Shown here one piece after another: positions 8,595 through 17,400 of a stretch of DNA of 64,000 bases. The translations under genes were made by a program, and so were the position numbers. This DNA is from Betaproteobacteria bacterium. Its GTDB lineage: Bacteria; Pseudomonadota; Gammaproteobacteria; Burkholderiales; Rhodocyclaceae. The first letter of the stretch is position 1; each line of letters starts with the position of its first letter. The DNA is taken from positions 310,001-374,000 of the forward strand of contig JADJLT010000001.1 of assembly GCA_016709965.1 (NCBI GenBank), given 5' to 3'. Below the pieces are notes generated by a model that was not told the origin of the DNA, did no database searches, and was given only the letters and a program-made list of their open reading frames with translations.

Positions 8595-11161
8595 TGACCT
8601 GTGATATCGCCGCCCTGCGGGCCGAAGTCAAAGCCAATCAACTTCAGCTGAAGCTGAATTACGAACAAACCCAGGATGCTCGCGCCGTACTCGTCGAGCG
8701 TTGCCGGCAAGTCGATGCAACCCTCAAAAAGCTGTGGGTTTCATTTGATTTTCCAGCCTCCATTACCTTGGCCGCAGTAGGCGGATACGGGCGCGGCGAG
8801 CTCTACCCGGGTTCCGACATCGACCTGCTGATCCTGCTATCACAGGACGCCAACAGCGTTGTCCAGGAAAAACTGGAACGACTGATCGGGTCATTCTGGG
8901 ACATCGGTCTTGAAATCGGACACAGCGTGCGCACCATCCAGGATTGTCTGGACGAGGCAGCCGGCGATATCACCGTTCAAACCTCACTCCTTGAAGCTCG
9001 GCTGCTCACCGGTAACAGCAAGCTATTTACCACCTTTCAAAAACGCTTGCGGGGCAATCTCGACCCACTGGTTTTTTTCGAGGCAAAGCGGCTAGAACAA
9101 CAAGACAGGCACCTGCGTTTCAACGAAACCCCATTCAGCCTTGAACCCAACTGCAAGGATTCCCCGGGCGGCCTGCGCGATTTGCAGATCATTTTCTGGA
9201 TCGCCAAAGCCGCCGGCTACGGTTCGACTTGGGCCGAACTACAACAGAACGGCATCATCACGCACGAAGGAATGATGCAGGCGGAAGGCTGCGAAGCATA
9301 CCTTCGCCACTTGCGCATACGGCTGCATTTCATGCTCGGGCGGCGCGAAGATCGCCTGCTTTTCGACTATCAGGGCAATCTGGCCACCAAGTACGGATTC
9401 ACCTCAAACGAAGCAAAGCGAGCCTCCGAACAATTAATGCAGGTGTACTATCGCAACGCGAAAACAGTCAGCATGCTCAATACGATCGTGCTGCAAAATA
9501 TGGGCGCCGCACTCACCCCTGAAAACGAACAAACACCGCAACCCTTTGATGAAAACTTCCAAGTAGTCGGCAACCTGCTGGACGTCCGTGCAGACGATTT
9601 GTTTGAGCGCGAACCGACGTTGATTCTGGACAGCTTCCTGATCATGCAGGAGAGCCACGAGCTCTCCGGCATGACGACGCGTACACTGCGTGCACTATGG
9701 CGTGCCGGTGACCGCATCAACCCGACATTCCGTGCCAATCCGGTCAATCGAAGCAACTTCCTGAAACTGATGCAAAGCGACCGTGGCATCGTTCATGAAT
9801 TTCGACGCATGAACCAGCTCGACATCCTCGGCGCCTACCTGCCGAATTTCGGGCGCATCGTCGGTCAGATGCAACATGATCTTTTTCACGTTTACACCGT
9901 TGACCAACATATTCTGCAAGTCCTGCGCAACATTCGCCGATTCACGATGAGCGAATTTGCGCACGAATACCCCTTGTGCGCACGCATCATCAGCGAACTT
10001 GATCGTCCATGGATACTTTATATCGCGGCACTCTTCCACGATATCGCCAAAGGGCGCGGTGGTGACCACTCCGAACTGGGCACGGTGGACGCCGAGGAGT
10101 TTTGCAGAAATCATGAATTAACCGAGGAAGACACCGAACTGATCGTCTGGCTGGTCAGGAATCACCTCGTCATGTCGCAGGTTGCCCAAAAAGAAGATCT
10201 CTCCGACCCCGCGGTCATTGCCAGATTCATTGCATTGGTTGGTGACGTACGACATCTGCAGGCCCTCTATCTGCTGACTCATGCCGACATTCGCGGGACC
10301 AGCCCAAAAGTCTGGAATCACTGGAAAGGCAAGCTGCTGGCAGATCTGTACTACATGGCCATGCACCATCTGACACGCGACGAAGCGCCGGCCGCCCATG
10401 GCGTCATCGCCGAGCGCCAAGCAGAGGCCATGCGACTGCTGCGCTTCTTCGCCCTGTCCGACACCGTGCACGAACGCCTTTGGAAACAGCTGGATACCGT
10501 CTATTTCCTGCGCCATTCGGCTGAGGAAATTGCCTGGCACACTCGCTCGCTGCATTACCGAATCTACAACAACCAACCCGTCGTCCGTGCTCGCCTGGCG
10601 CAAGCTGGGCAAGGCCTGCAAGTCATGGTTTACACCCAGGACCAACCCGATCTTTTCGCCCGCATCGTTGGTTTCTTCGCACGCGCCGGCTACAGCATCG
10701 TCGATGCCAAGATTCACACGACGGCCCACGGCTATGCGCTGGACAGTTTTGTCGTGCTGGATGTTGAGGATCGGGATAACAACCGCGAAATGGTTCCCTA
10801 CATTGAACACGAACTGGAACAACGCCTGCTCCACCAGATGCCGCCGGATATTCCTTCAACGGGTAGGCTGTCACGTCAGGTCAAGCATTTCCCGATGAAA
10901 CCGGAAGTCAGCATCAGGGGCGATGAAAAAGGAACGCATTTCATTCTTTCGCTCATCGCTGCCGACCGCCCGGGCCTGCTCTACCGCGTCGCAAATACGC
11001 TGGCCGAGCACGGCGCCCATCTTCACACGGCAAAAATCACGACGCTCGGCGAGCGTGCTGAAGACGTTTTTCTGATCAGCGGTGGCGACCTGCGAGACAG
11101 CCAACACCGCATACGTCTGGAAACGGAATTGATGGACCGTCTGAAAGTATCAGCCAATTGA
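8594..11161 (+). CDS. glnD: Bifunctional [PII] uridylyltransferase / uridylyl-removing enzyme
   Basis: The main nitrogen-status sensor. It uridylylates PII proteins when glutamine is low and removes UMP when glutamine is high. The 855-residue protein has the expected domain order: a nucleotidyltransferase domain with GGYGRGELYPGSDIDLL (about residues 67-83), a GlnD linker, an HD hydrolase domain with HDIAKGRGGDHSELG (about residue 478), and two C-terminal ACT domains for glutamine sensing (about residues 675-755 and 785-850). The ATG at 8594 overlaps the map stop; longer in-frame starts inside map are rejected. Confidence 0.96.
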   Translation: MTCDIAALRAEVKANQLQLKLNYEQTQDARAVLVERCRQVDATLKKLWVSFDFPASITLAAVGGYGRGELYPGSDIDLLILLSQDANSVVQEKLERLIGSFWDIGLEIGHSVRTIQDCLDEAAGDITVQTSLLEARLLTGNSKLFTTFQKRLRGNLDPLVFFEAKRLEQQDRHLRFNETPFSLEPNCKDSPGGLRDLQIIFWIAKAAGYGSTWAELQQNGIITHEGMMQAEGCEAYLRHLRIRLHFMLGRREDRLLFDYQGNLATKYGFTSNEAKRASEQLMQVYYRNAKTVSMLNTIVLQNMGAALTPENEQTPQPFDENFQVVGNLLDVRADDLFEREPTLILDSFLIMQESHELSGMTTRTLRALWRAGDRINPTFRANPVNRSNFLKLMQSDRGIVHEFRRMNQLDILGAYLPNFGRIVGQMQHDLFHVYTVDQHILQVLRNIRRFTMSEFAHEYPLCARIISELDRPWILYIAALFHDIAKGRGGDHSELGTVDAEEFCRNHELTEEDTELIVWLVRNHLVMSQVAQKEDLSDPAVIARFIALVGDVRHLQALYLLTHADIRGTSPKVWNHWKGKLLADLYYMAMHHLTRDEAPAAHGVIAERQAEAMRLLRFFALSDTVHERLWKQLDTVYFLRHSAEEIAWHTRSLHYRIYNNQPVVRARLAQAGQGLQVMVYTQDQPDLFARIVGFFARAGYSIVDAKIHTTAHGYALDSFVVLDVEDRDNNREMVPYIEHELEQRLLHQMPPDIPSTGRLSRQVKHFPMKPEVSIRGDEKGTHFILSLIAADRPGLLYRVANTLAEHGAHLHTAKITTLGERAEDVFLISGGDLRDSQHRIRLETELMDRLKVSAN

Positions 11162-11166
11162 CGAAC

Positions 11167-11190
11167 GCCCGGCCATTTACCCGGTCGGGC
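11167..11190. terminator. Hairpin between convergent glnD and MTAP-like gene
   Basis: An 8-base stem (GCCCGGCC / GGTCGGGC, one G-T pair) with an 8-base loop sits six bases after the glnD stop and eight bases from the convergent MTAP-like stop. There is no strong T-run on either strand, so it is a plausible but weak bidirectional terminator. Confidence 0.45.
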
Positions 11191-11197
11191 AAGTCAA

Positions 11198-11968
11198 TCA
11201 AACCGATATACCCAACGGCAGGCAGTTGTCAGGACTGCCAACCAGTCTTTCGATGATGGCCTTGACCTGCCCCATGGCCTCATGCAGTACGTGTTCCAGG
11301 CTTTCGAAATGGATGCCGTTGACGCTGCTGCCCCGGCCAGCGGCATGGTTGGCTACCACATTGATGGCGGCATAACGCAAACCCAGCTCCCGCGCCAAAA
11401 TCGCCTCAGGCATGCCGGTCATGCCGACCACGTCGGCACCATCGCGCTCAAAGCGATTGATTTCTGCAGCTGTTTCCAGGCGCGGCCCCTGAGTCGCGGC
11501 ATAAACTGCATCGAGTTTGATATCGATGCTCAGTTGTTTGCCAGCAGCAAGAATGCGCTGACGCAAATCACCATCATACGGCTCGGTAAAATCGACGTGG
11601 GTGACCGGCGTTCCATTGCCGTCGAACATCGTCGACTTGCGGCCCCACGTGTAATCGATGATCTGGTGTGGCAAAACGATATCGCCGGGGCCCAGGTCAG
11701 GACGAATGCTGCCGACCGATGCCACAGAAATGACGCCACTCACCTTGTGATGCGCCAGCGCCCACATATTGGCGCGGTAGTTGACCATGTGTGGCGGAAT
11801 GGTATGCCCATAGCCATGGCGCGGCAAAAATACCGCTGGTTGGCCGCAGATCTGGCCAAAAACCAGCGCGCCAGAGGCCTCACCATAAGGCGTTCGCACC
11901 ACCTCGCGATGCGAAACATCCAGATTGGACAAAGTCGTCAAACCACTACCGCCAATGATTGCCAGCAT
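11198..11968 (-). CDS. S-methyl-5'-thioadenosine / thioinosine phosphorylase family protein
   Basis: A purine-nucleoside phosphorylase-fold enzyme of the MTAP family, 256 residues. Conserved blocks are GGSGL at the N-terminus (phosphate), RHGYGHTIPPHMVNYRAN (residues 50-67), TQGPRLETAAEI (about residue 166) and GMTGMPEA. It should phosphorolyse methylthioadenosine or, as in Pseudomonas-type enzymes, methylthioinosine, to recycle purine and methionine carbon. Substrate choice cannot be read from sequence alone. It is the last gene of the galU-hpt-methyltransferase group and starts two bases after the methyltransferase stop. A role in purine salvage beside hpt is consistent. Confidence 0.87.
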   Translation of the reverse strand: MLAIIGGSGLTTLSNLDVSHREVVRTPYGEASGALVFGQICGQPAVFLPRHGYGHTIPPHMVNYRANMWALAHHKVSGVISVASVGSIRPDLGPGDIVLPHQIIDYTWGRKSTMFDGNGTPVTHVDFTEPYDGDLRQRILAAGKQLSIDIKLDAVYAATQGPRLETAAEINRFERDGADVVGMTGMPEAILARELGLRYAAINVVANHAAGRGSSVNGIHFESLEHVLHEAMGQVKAIIERLVGSPDNCLPLGISV

Positions 11969-11969
11969 A

Positions 11970-12671
11970 TTATTTTTTCCTGATTGCCAGCAGTGAAGCC
12001 AGCGTTGGCACCACGCCTTTCAGCGCTGGGTGCGATTTTCTAAATGGAGCGGTGTTGACGGCGTCATCACCCAGCTTGCGGTACAGCGCGTGCGCCCGAT
12101 CAGCTACCAGCGGCAAATCCAGCAGCGTTTTGCCACCATGGTAACTGACCAGCGTATCGCGCCCGATATCCTTTGCCTGCCAGGGAATAGCGGTCCGATC
12201 AACCAGATGCAGGGCCTGCACAGTTGGCAGGCTGGCCGCCAGTTCCGCCACCAGACGATGTGTTTTTTCACGGTAGGCTATCACTGCCCGCCCGGCATCG
12301 GTCGGCACCGCGCCAGTTGTTTCAGCCGGTGCGCCCATTAGCCAGCAAACCACTGTATCCGGCTCAAATGCCTCAATCATGGCACGCTGTTCATCGGTGA
12401 GTGCTTCAATTTCCGCCTGCATCAGCGTCACATCGCCCCGTTCAATCCGCTGGCGCGTGATCGCCAGGCACTCGGCCAGCGCATCGATGGAAAGCACCTT
12501 CAGGTCGCGTCGGGCGAGCGCCTGAGTAGAAAAGCCAACGCCGCTACCAATTTCCAGAACACGTCGCCCCGGTACCAGCGAGGCCATCCATTCATAGTCT
12601 CCATGACGGACGTATGCCTGGCCCTCACCTTCCCAGTAACCAATGAACTCGGCGACCGTTGCACCGCTCAT
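11970..12671 (-). CDS. Class I SAM-dependent methyltransferase, substrate unknown
   Basis: A 233-residue protein with motif I VLEIGSGVGFSTQAL (residues 38-52), followed by an acidic residue at the end of strand 2 (SIDALAE) for the ribose of SAM. The fold is clear. The substrate is not: the rest of the sequence lacks a recognisable recognition domain. It overlaps hpt by four bases (ATGA) and precedes the MTAP-like gene by one base, so all three are probably co-translated. Confidence 0.8.
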   Translation of the reverse strand: MSGATVAEFIGYWEGEGQAYVRHGDYEWMASLVPGRRVLEIGSGVGFSTQALARRDLKVLSIDALAECLAITRQRIERGDVTLMQAEIEALTDEQRAMIEAFEPDTVVCWLMGAPAETTGAVPTDAGRAVIAYREKTHRLVAELAASLPTVQALHLVDRTAIPWQAKDIGRDTLVSYHGGKTLLDLPLVADRAHALYRKLGDDAVNTAPFRKSHPALKGVVPTLASLLAIRKK

Positions 12672-13219
12672 TCATCGTCCTTCATGGCATAAACGGCGGG
12701 CAGATTGCGCCAGACGCCACCGGCATCCATGCCGAAACCAAAGACAAATCGGTCTGGTACGGTCAACCCGAGAAAATCGGCAGAAATCGGTTTTTCCTTG
12801 CCGTTCAATTTGTCGGCAAAGACCGCCGTCAACACTTCTTCCGCGCCCATGCGACGCAAGCTTTCCCTGACTGCAGCCAACGTTACGCCTTCGTCAAGAA
12901 TGTCGTCGACCACCAGCACCGAACGCCCCTTGACTGACGTCCACGGTGCCGAGCGCCAGGACAGCTTGCCGCCCTGCGTTTCCGGCCCGTAGCGCGTGGC
13001 ATGCAGATAATCAAAGTCGAGCGGAAAATTGAGTCTGGTCAGCAAATGGCCACAAAAAACAGCACCGCCCGTCATCACACAAAGCACCAGCGGATACTTA
13101 TCCGCCAAGCGTTCGCGAATTTCTGCCGCCACTTTGCCAACGGCTGCCTGAACAACGTCTTCGCTGTGAATCAACTCGGCATTTGCCAGCATCGCCCGGG
13201 CCTTTTTTACATCCATCAT
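12668..13219 (-). CDS. hpt: Hypoxanthine-guanine phosphoribosyltransferase
   Basis: Purine salvage enzyme that joins hypoxanthine or guanine to PRPP. The PRPP loop VLVVDDILDEGVTLAA is complete (about residues 93-108). CVMTGGAVFCGHLL is the PPi loop and VPDRFVFGFGMD is the base-binding region. The preferred ATG at 13219 overlaps the galU stop (ATGA) and gives 183 residues; a longer in-frame start lies inside galU. The region encoding GLTVPDRF resembles the dispersed repeat found elsewhere in the window, but is explained by family conservation. Confidence 0.92.
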   Translation of the reverse strand: MMDVKKARAMLANAELIHSEDVVQAAVGKVAAEIRERLADKYPLVLCVMTGGAVFCGHLLTRLNFPLDFDYLHATRYGPETQGGKLSWRSAPWTSVKGRSVLVVDDILDEGVTLAAVRESLRRMGAEEVLTAVFADKLNGKEKPISADFLGLTVPDRFVFGFGMDAGGVWRNLPAVYAMKDDE

Positions 13220-14085
13220 GCCACCAGCGTCTTGAGGTATTCGTTGAAGGCTGAGCCGACTTCGTGATGACGCTGACCGAAAACGACTGTCGCCTGCAAA
13301 TAGCCAAGCTTCGAACCACAATCGTAGCGGACACCGTCGTAGCGGTGGGCCAGCACCTGTTCCTCACTGAGCAACGAGGCAATGCCGTCAGTCAGTTGAA
13401 TTTCGCCCCCAGCACCCGGCTTGACGTTTTCCAGGTGATGGAAAATTCGCGGCGTCAGGATGTAGCGCCCGACAACCGCCAGCGTCGACGGTGCATCTTC
13501 CGGCTTTGGCTTTTCGACGATGGCGTTGATCTGTTCGAGGCGATCGGCAACCCGACGCGCATCGACGATACCGTAGCTCTTGGTGTCAGCCCGCGGCACG
13601 TCCTGAACGCCCAGCACGGAACAGCGGTAATAGTCGAAAACGTCCGTCATCTGCTTCATAACCGGTGGCTTACCGTCGAGCAAGTCGTCGGCGAGGATCA
13701 CGGCAAAGGGCTCGTCCCCGATCACCGGCTTGGCGCACAGCACGGCATGGCCAAGGCCAAGGGCTTCGGCCTGACGGATGTAGATGCAGTTGATGTTCTT
13801 TGGAATCATGTTTCGCACGAATTCAAGCAACTCGGACTTGCCACGTGCTTCGAGTTCGCTTTCCAGCTCGTATGCCTTGTCGAAATGATCCTCAATGGCG
13901 CGCTTGGAGCGGCCGGTGACAAAAACCATGTCGGTAATGCCGGCGGCCACCGCCTCTTCCACTGCGTACTGAATCAGCGGCTTATCAACAATAGGCAACA
14001 TTTCCTTCGGACTGGCCTTGGTGGCTGGCAAAAACCGCGTACCCATGCCGGCAACCGGAAATACAGCTTTGCGGACTTTTTTCAT
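13216..14085 (-). CDS. galU: UTP--glucose-1-phosphate uridylyltransferase
   Basis: Makes UDP-glucose for cell-surface polysaccharides and trehalose or galactose metabolism. The N-terminal GMGTRFLPATKASPKEMLP is the nucleotide-binding signature. LADDLLDG and IVEKPKPEDAPS are conserved active-site blocks. The length of 289 residues is standard. It starts directly at the ligA stop codon and overlaps hpt by four bases. Confidence 0.95.
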   Translation of the reverse strand: MKKVRKAVFPVAGMGTRFLPATKASPKEMLPIVDKPLIQYAVEEAVAAGITDMVFVTGRSKRAIEDHFDKAYELESELEARGKSELLEFVRNMIPKNINCIYIRQAEALGLGHAVLCAKPVIGDEPFAVILADDLLDGKPPVMKQMTDVFDYYRCSVLGVQDVPRADTKSYGIVDARRVADRLEQINAIVEKPKPEDAPSTLAVVGRYILTPRIFHHLENVKPGAGGEIQLTDGIASLLSEEQVLAHRYDGVRYDCGSKLGYLQATVVFGQRHHEVGSAFNEYLKTLVA

Positions 14086-16136
14086 TATTCGACTCCCTTT
14101 TCAAGCAATTTCAACAACCCTGCTTCATCGATCACCGACACACCCAGTTCCAAGGCCTTTTCCAGCTTGGAACCGGCTTCCTCACCGGCAACCACGTAAT
14201 CCGTTTTCTTCGATACCGAGCCGGCCACCTTGCCGCCGGCTGCCTCGATCATCGCTTTTGCGTCGTCGCGCTTCAGCGTAGGCAATGTGCCGGTCAGTAC
14301 CAGCGTCTGGCCGGCCAGTTGTTTTGGCCCTACATCTGCCGGCTCGCCTTCAACCCAATGCAGCCCGGCACCGAGCAATCGCTCAATGATTTCACGGTTA
14401 TGTGACTCGTTGAAGAACGCAAGCAGGCTGGCCGCAACGATGGGGCCCACATCGGGCACCTGTTGCAGCGCCGCAGCATCCGCATGAAGTATGCGATCGA
14501 GATTGCCAAAATGGCGAGCAAGATCCCGCGCTGTGGCTTCGCCGACATTGCGGATGCCAAGCGCGAATATGAAACGCGCTAGCGTGGTTTGCCGGCTTTG
14601 ATCAATGGCGGCAACCAGATTGCTCGCCGACTTATCGCCCATGCGTTCCAGCCCGGCCAGCGTTTGCACCGTCAGGCTGTAAAGATCGGCCGGCGAATGG
14701 ACCAGTTCGGCATCAACCAGTTGATCGATCAACTTGTCACCCAGGCCTTCGATATCCATCGCCCGCCGGGCCGCAAAATGCCACAGCGCCTGCTTGCGCT
14801 GCGCCGGACAATAGAGCCCGCCGGTACAACGCGCAATCGCTTCGTCTTCGCCCCTTGCAACGGTCGACCCGCATTCCGGGCAAAACTTGGGCAGTTCGAA
14901 TGACGGGTACAGCGGCTCACCACCAAACAGGTCGCGCGTCGGCCGCTTTTCGGGAACGATGGCGACCACTTCCGGAATCACGTCGCCTGCCCGGCGAACA
15001 ATGACCGTATCGCCCACCCGTACATCCTTGCGGCGCACTTCGTCTTCGTTATGCAACGTGGCATTGGTAACCGTCACACCACCGACGAAAACAGGCTTAA
15101 GACGCGCCACCGGCGTAATCGCACCGGTACGACCAACCTGGACATCGATGCCGAGTACTTCGGTCAATGCCTCTTCGGCCGGAAATTTGTGGGCGATGGC
15201 GAAACGTGGCGCGCGCGAGACAAAACCTAGTTGCGCCTGCCAATCCAGTCGATTGACCTTGTAAACGACGCCATCGATGTCATACGGCAGGCCCGGGCGC
15301 AATATTCCGATTTTGGCAAAAAATTCCAGTAGACCGCGGGAACCGCTCACTACACCCCGTTCGGAGGCCACGGGAAAGCCCCAGGCTGCCAAGCGATCCA
15401 TCAGATCACCATGTGTCCTGACGGCCAGCCCATCCGCACCAGCGCCGACCCCGTAGGCAAAAAATGACAAAGGTCTGCCTGCCGTGATCTTCGAATCAAG
15501 CTGACGCAAGCTGCCGGCAGCGGCATTGCGTGGATTGGCGAATTCCTTGTCGCCACGTTCGCGCTGGCGGGCATTGAGTTCGGCAAAGTCTGCCTTGAAC
15601 ATCAGCACTTCGCCGCGAATCTCGATCAGCGCCGGCCAGCCCTCACCTTGCAGCCGCAATGGAATGTCGCGCAACGTGCGTAAATTCGGGGTCACCTCTT
15701 CGCCGGTCACACCATCACCGCGGGTGGCACCGCAGGTGAATAGACCGTTTTGGTAGGTCAGGCTGATGGCCAGACCGTCGAATTTCGGCTCGACGGCGTA
15801 ATCAATCGCTGAAATCGTTTCCAGACCGTCGCGCACGCGCTTGTCGAAAGCCTCAACCTCTTCAGGCGCGAACGCATTGTTCAGCGACAACATCGGTACG
15901 CCGTGCCGGCGCGGCGGAAATTCCTTGAGCGGGGCGGCACCAACCCGCTGGGTCGGCGAATCCGCGCTCAGCAGCTCCGGGTACTCTGCCTCCAAACCCT
16001 GCAATTCGCGAAACAGCTTGTCGTATTCGGCATCCGGAATGCTCGGCGCATCGAGGACGTAGTAGGCGTGGTTATGTCGATCCAGCTCGGCGCGCAGCCA
16101 GGCCGCGCGCTCCACTATCACGACGGGTGCCAGCAT
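14085..16136 (-). CDS. ligA: NAD-dependent DNA ligase
   Basis: Seals nicks in replication and repair. The 683-residue protein has the family's domain order: N-terminal Ia domain (HNHAYYVLD, DAEYDKLFRELQ), adenylation domain with catalytic lysine in VEPKFDGLAISL (about residues 117-128), OB-fold, four-cysteine zinc finger (CPECG ... CTGGLYCPAQ, about residues 412-438), helix-hairpin-helix repeats and a C-terminal BRCT domain (about residues 600-680, GKVAGSVSKKTDYVVAG). The start overlaps the zipA stop by one base. Confidence 0.96.
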   Translation of the reverse strand: MLAPVVIVERAAWLRAELDRHNHAYYVLDAPSIPDAEYDKLFRELQGLEAEYPELLSADSPTQRVGAAPLKEFPPRRHGVPMLSLNNAFAPEEVEAFDKRVRDGLETISAIDYAVEPKFDGLAISLTYQNGLFTCGATRGDGVTGEEVTPNLRTLRDIPLRLQGEGWPALIEIRGEVLMFKADFAELNARQRERGDKEFANPRNAAAGSLRQLDSKITAGRPLSFFAYGVGAGADGLAVRTHGDLMDRLAAWGFPVASERGVVSGSRGLLEFFAKIGILRPGLPYDIDGVVYKVNRLDWQAQLGFVSRAPRFAIAHKFPAEEALTEVLGIDVQVGRTGAITPVARLKPVFVGGVTVTNATLHNEDEVRRKDVRVGDTVIVRRAGDVIPEVVAIVPEKRPTRDLFGGEPLYPSFELPKFCPECGSTVARGEDEAIARCTGGLYCPAQRKQALWHFAARRAMDIEGLGDKLIDQLVDAELVHSPADLYSLTVQTLAGLERMGDKSASNLVAAIDQSRQTTLARFIFALGIRNVGEATARDLARHFGNLDRILHADAAALQQVPDVGPIVAASLLAFFNESHNREIIERLLGAGLHWVEGEPADVGPKQLAGQTLVLTGTLPTLKRDDAKAMIEAAGGKVAGSVSKKTDYVVAGEEAGSKLEKALELGVSVIDEAGLLKLLEKGVE

Positions 16137-17377
16137 CAGGAGAAGAGCCGCAGCGCCTGTGGCGAACCGGCTGGCAGACTGAAACTGGCCATCGTGGCTT
16201 GTGGCTTGCCGATGAATTCCCGGCGAATATGATCGAGTTGCGACTCGCTCAACGGCTGGCGATTATCATCCACCAGCGCCCCCTGCAAGGTATCGCCAAA
16301 GCGCTTGGCGATCTCGGTCATTTGGGTAAAAACACGCTCGCCGTGGTCAACCCGCGGCACATCAAGCAGGAAAGTCAGGCCATGCGTCGTCACCGTGCGC
16401 AGCGAGTCGGCCGAAAATGGCGTGTTTTCGTAATTCTGCAGACTGAACAAAACCCGACCGCTATCGTCGTAACGGGTAAAGGCGCCGCTGACACCGAGCA
16501 CCATGCCCGCCGCTTCAGCCAAGGCACGAATCTTGGTGCCCGAGAAGGCACCGGCGCGGCTGACCAGGTTAAGACCGATTTCAAGGTCCACCGCTGCACA
16601 GAATCGGTCGATTTCAGCCGCCTGGTCGCCCAGGCGCGACGACGGCATGTCAGCCACAGCCATCAGTTCATCGGCCAGCGCATGCATGGCGTTGGTGAAA
16701 ATAGTGATGTCGCTTTCGGAGACCGGCCCCATGCGATTGACCAGTTGCAGGCCAACGCGCAAGCGACGCACCGGTGCTTCGCTATCCGGCGACAGGCGCT
16801 CCCACTCGCGGGTGCGCTCGTTGTAACCAACCCAATGCACCGGCTTGTTAACGCGATGCAGCGACGAACGCTGGGAATGAATAATCTGGATGGCCGATAC
16901 TGGCTCGACCAGTTCCATCGCCACAATGAATTCAAGACGCGGGTCGAGCAATTCGGCCGGCATGTCAATTTCCGGTAAATCAGGCTCGTCGAGAACGACT
17001 TCTTTAACCACTGCAGCCGGCTCCGGCACTATCTGCGTCGGCGTTTCAAGCACTGGGCTGGCCTGGATTTCCGGCTCGCCGCTGACCGGCTCTACAGGCG
17101 AAACAGGTGTGGGTGGCAACTCATCGACAAACGTCGGCTCAAGGCGCACCGCCATCCGCGGCGCCGCATCAGCGCGGATTTCCGGCTCGCTGCGCGCCGC
17201 CACCGCAGGCTGCGCCGATGCCTTCGGCCCGTCACCGAGCAGCACGTCATCGTGATGCGGCTTCATGACCGCTTCGGCCAGCTTGCGCTGACGGTATTCC
17301 TGCCACTTGTTATAGCCAAACACGCCGACGACCGCCGTTGCGCCCAATCCTATCAATCCCATCTGGAGTTCTGTCAT
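16136..17377 (-). CDS. zipA: Cell division protein ZipA
   Basis: Inner-membrane anchor that binds the FtsZ C-terminus at the division ring. The N-terminus has one hydrophobic segment (LIGLGATAVVGVFGYNKW) followed by basic residues. A long proline- and glutamate-rich linker (about residues 55-160) leads to a C-terminal ZipA FtsZ-binding domain (about residues 255-400, with DLEIGLNLVSRAG and FLLDVPRVDHG). At 413 residues it is typical of betaproteobacterial ZipA. The order smc-zipA-ligA is conserved in that group. Confidence 0.88.
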   Translation of the reverse strand: MTELQMGLIGLGATAVVGVFGYNKWQEYRQRKLAEAVMKPHHDDVLLGDGPKASAQPAVAARSEPEIRADAAPRMAVRLEPTFVDELPPTPVSPVEPVSGEPEIQASPVLETPTQIVPEPAAVVKEVVLDEPDLPEIDMPAELLDPRLEFIVAMELVEPVSAIQIIHSQRSSLHRVNKPVHWVGYNERTREWERLSPDSEAPVRRLRVGLQLVNRMGPVSESDITIFTNAMHALADELMAVADMPSSRLGDQAAEIDRFCAAVDLEIGLNLVSRAGAFSGTKIRALAEAAGMVLGVSGAFTRYDDSGRVLFSLQNYENTPFSADSLRTVTTHGLTFLLDVPRVDHGERVFTQMTEIAKRFGDTLQGALVDDNRQPLSESQLDHIRREFIGKPQATMASFSLPAGSPQALRLFS

Positions 17378-17400
17378 CTCAATCTCTTCCCGGGCGCGCC

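Noticed and set aside
12759..12790. A ninth copy of the dispersed repeat inside hpt (ACGGTCAACCCGAGAAAATC).
   Set aside because: The bases encode a segment (GLTVPDRF) that is conserved in HPRT proteins generally, so protein conservation explains the resemblance.
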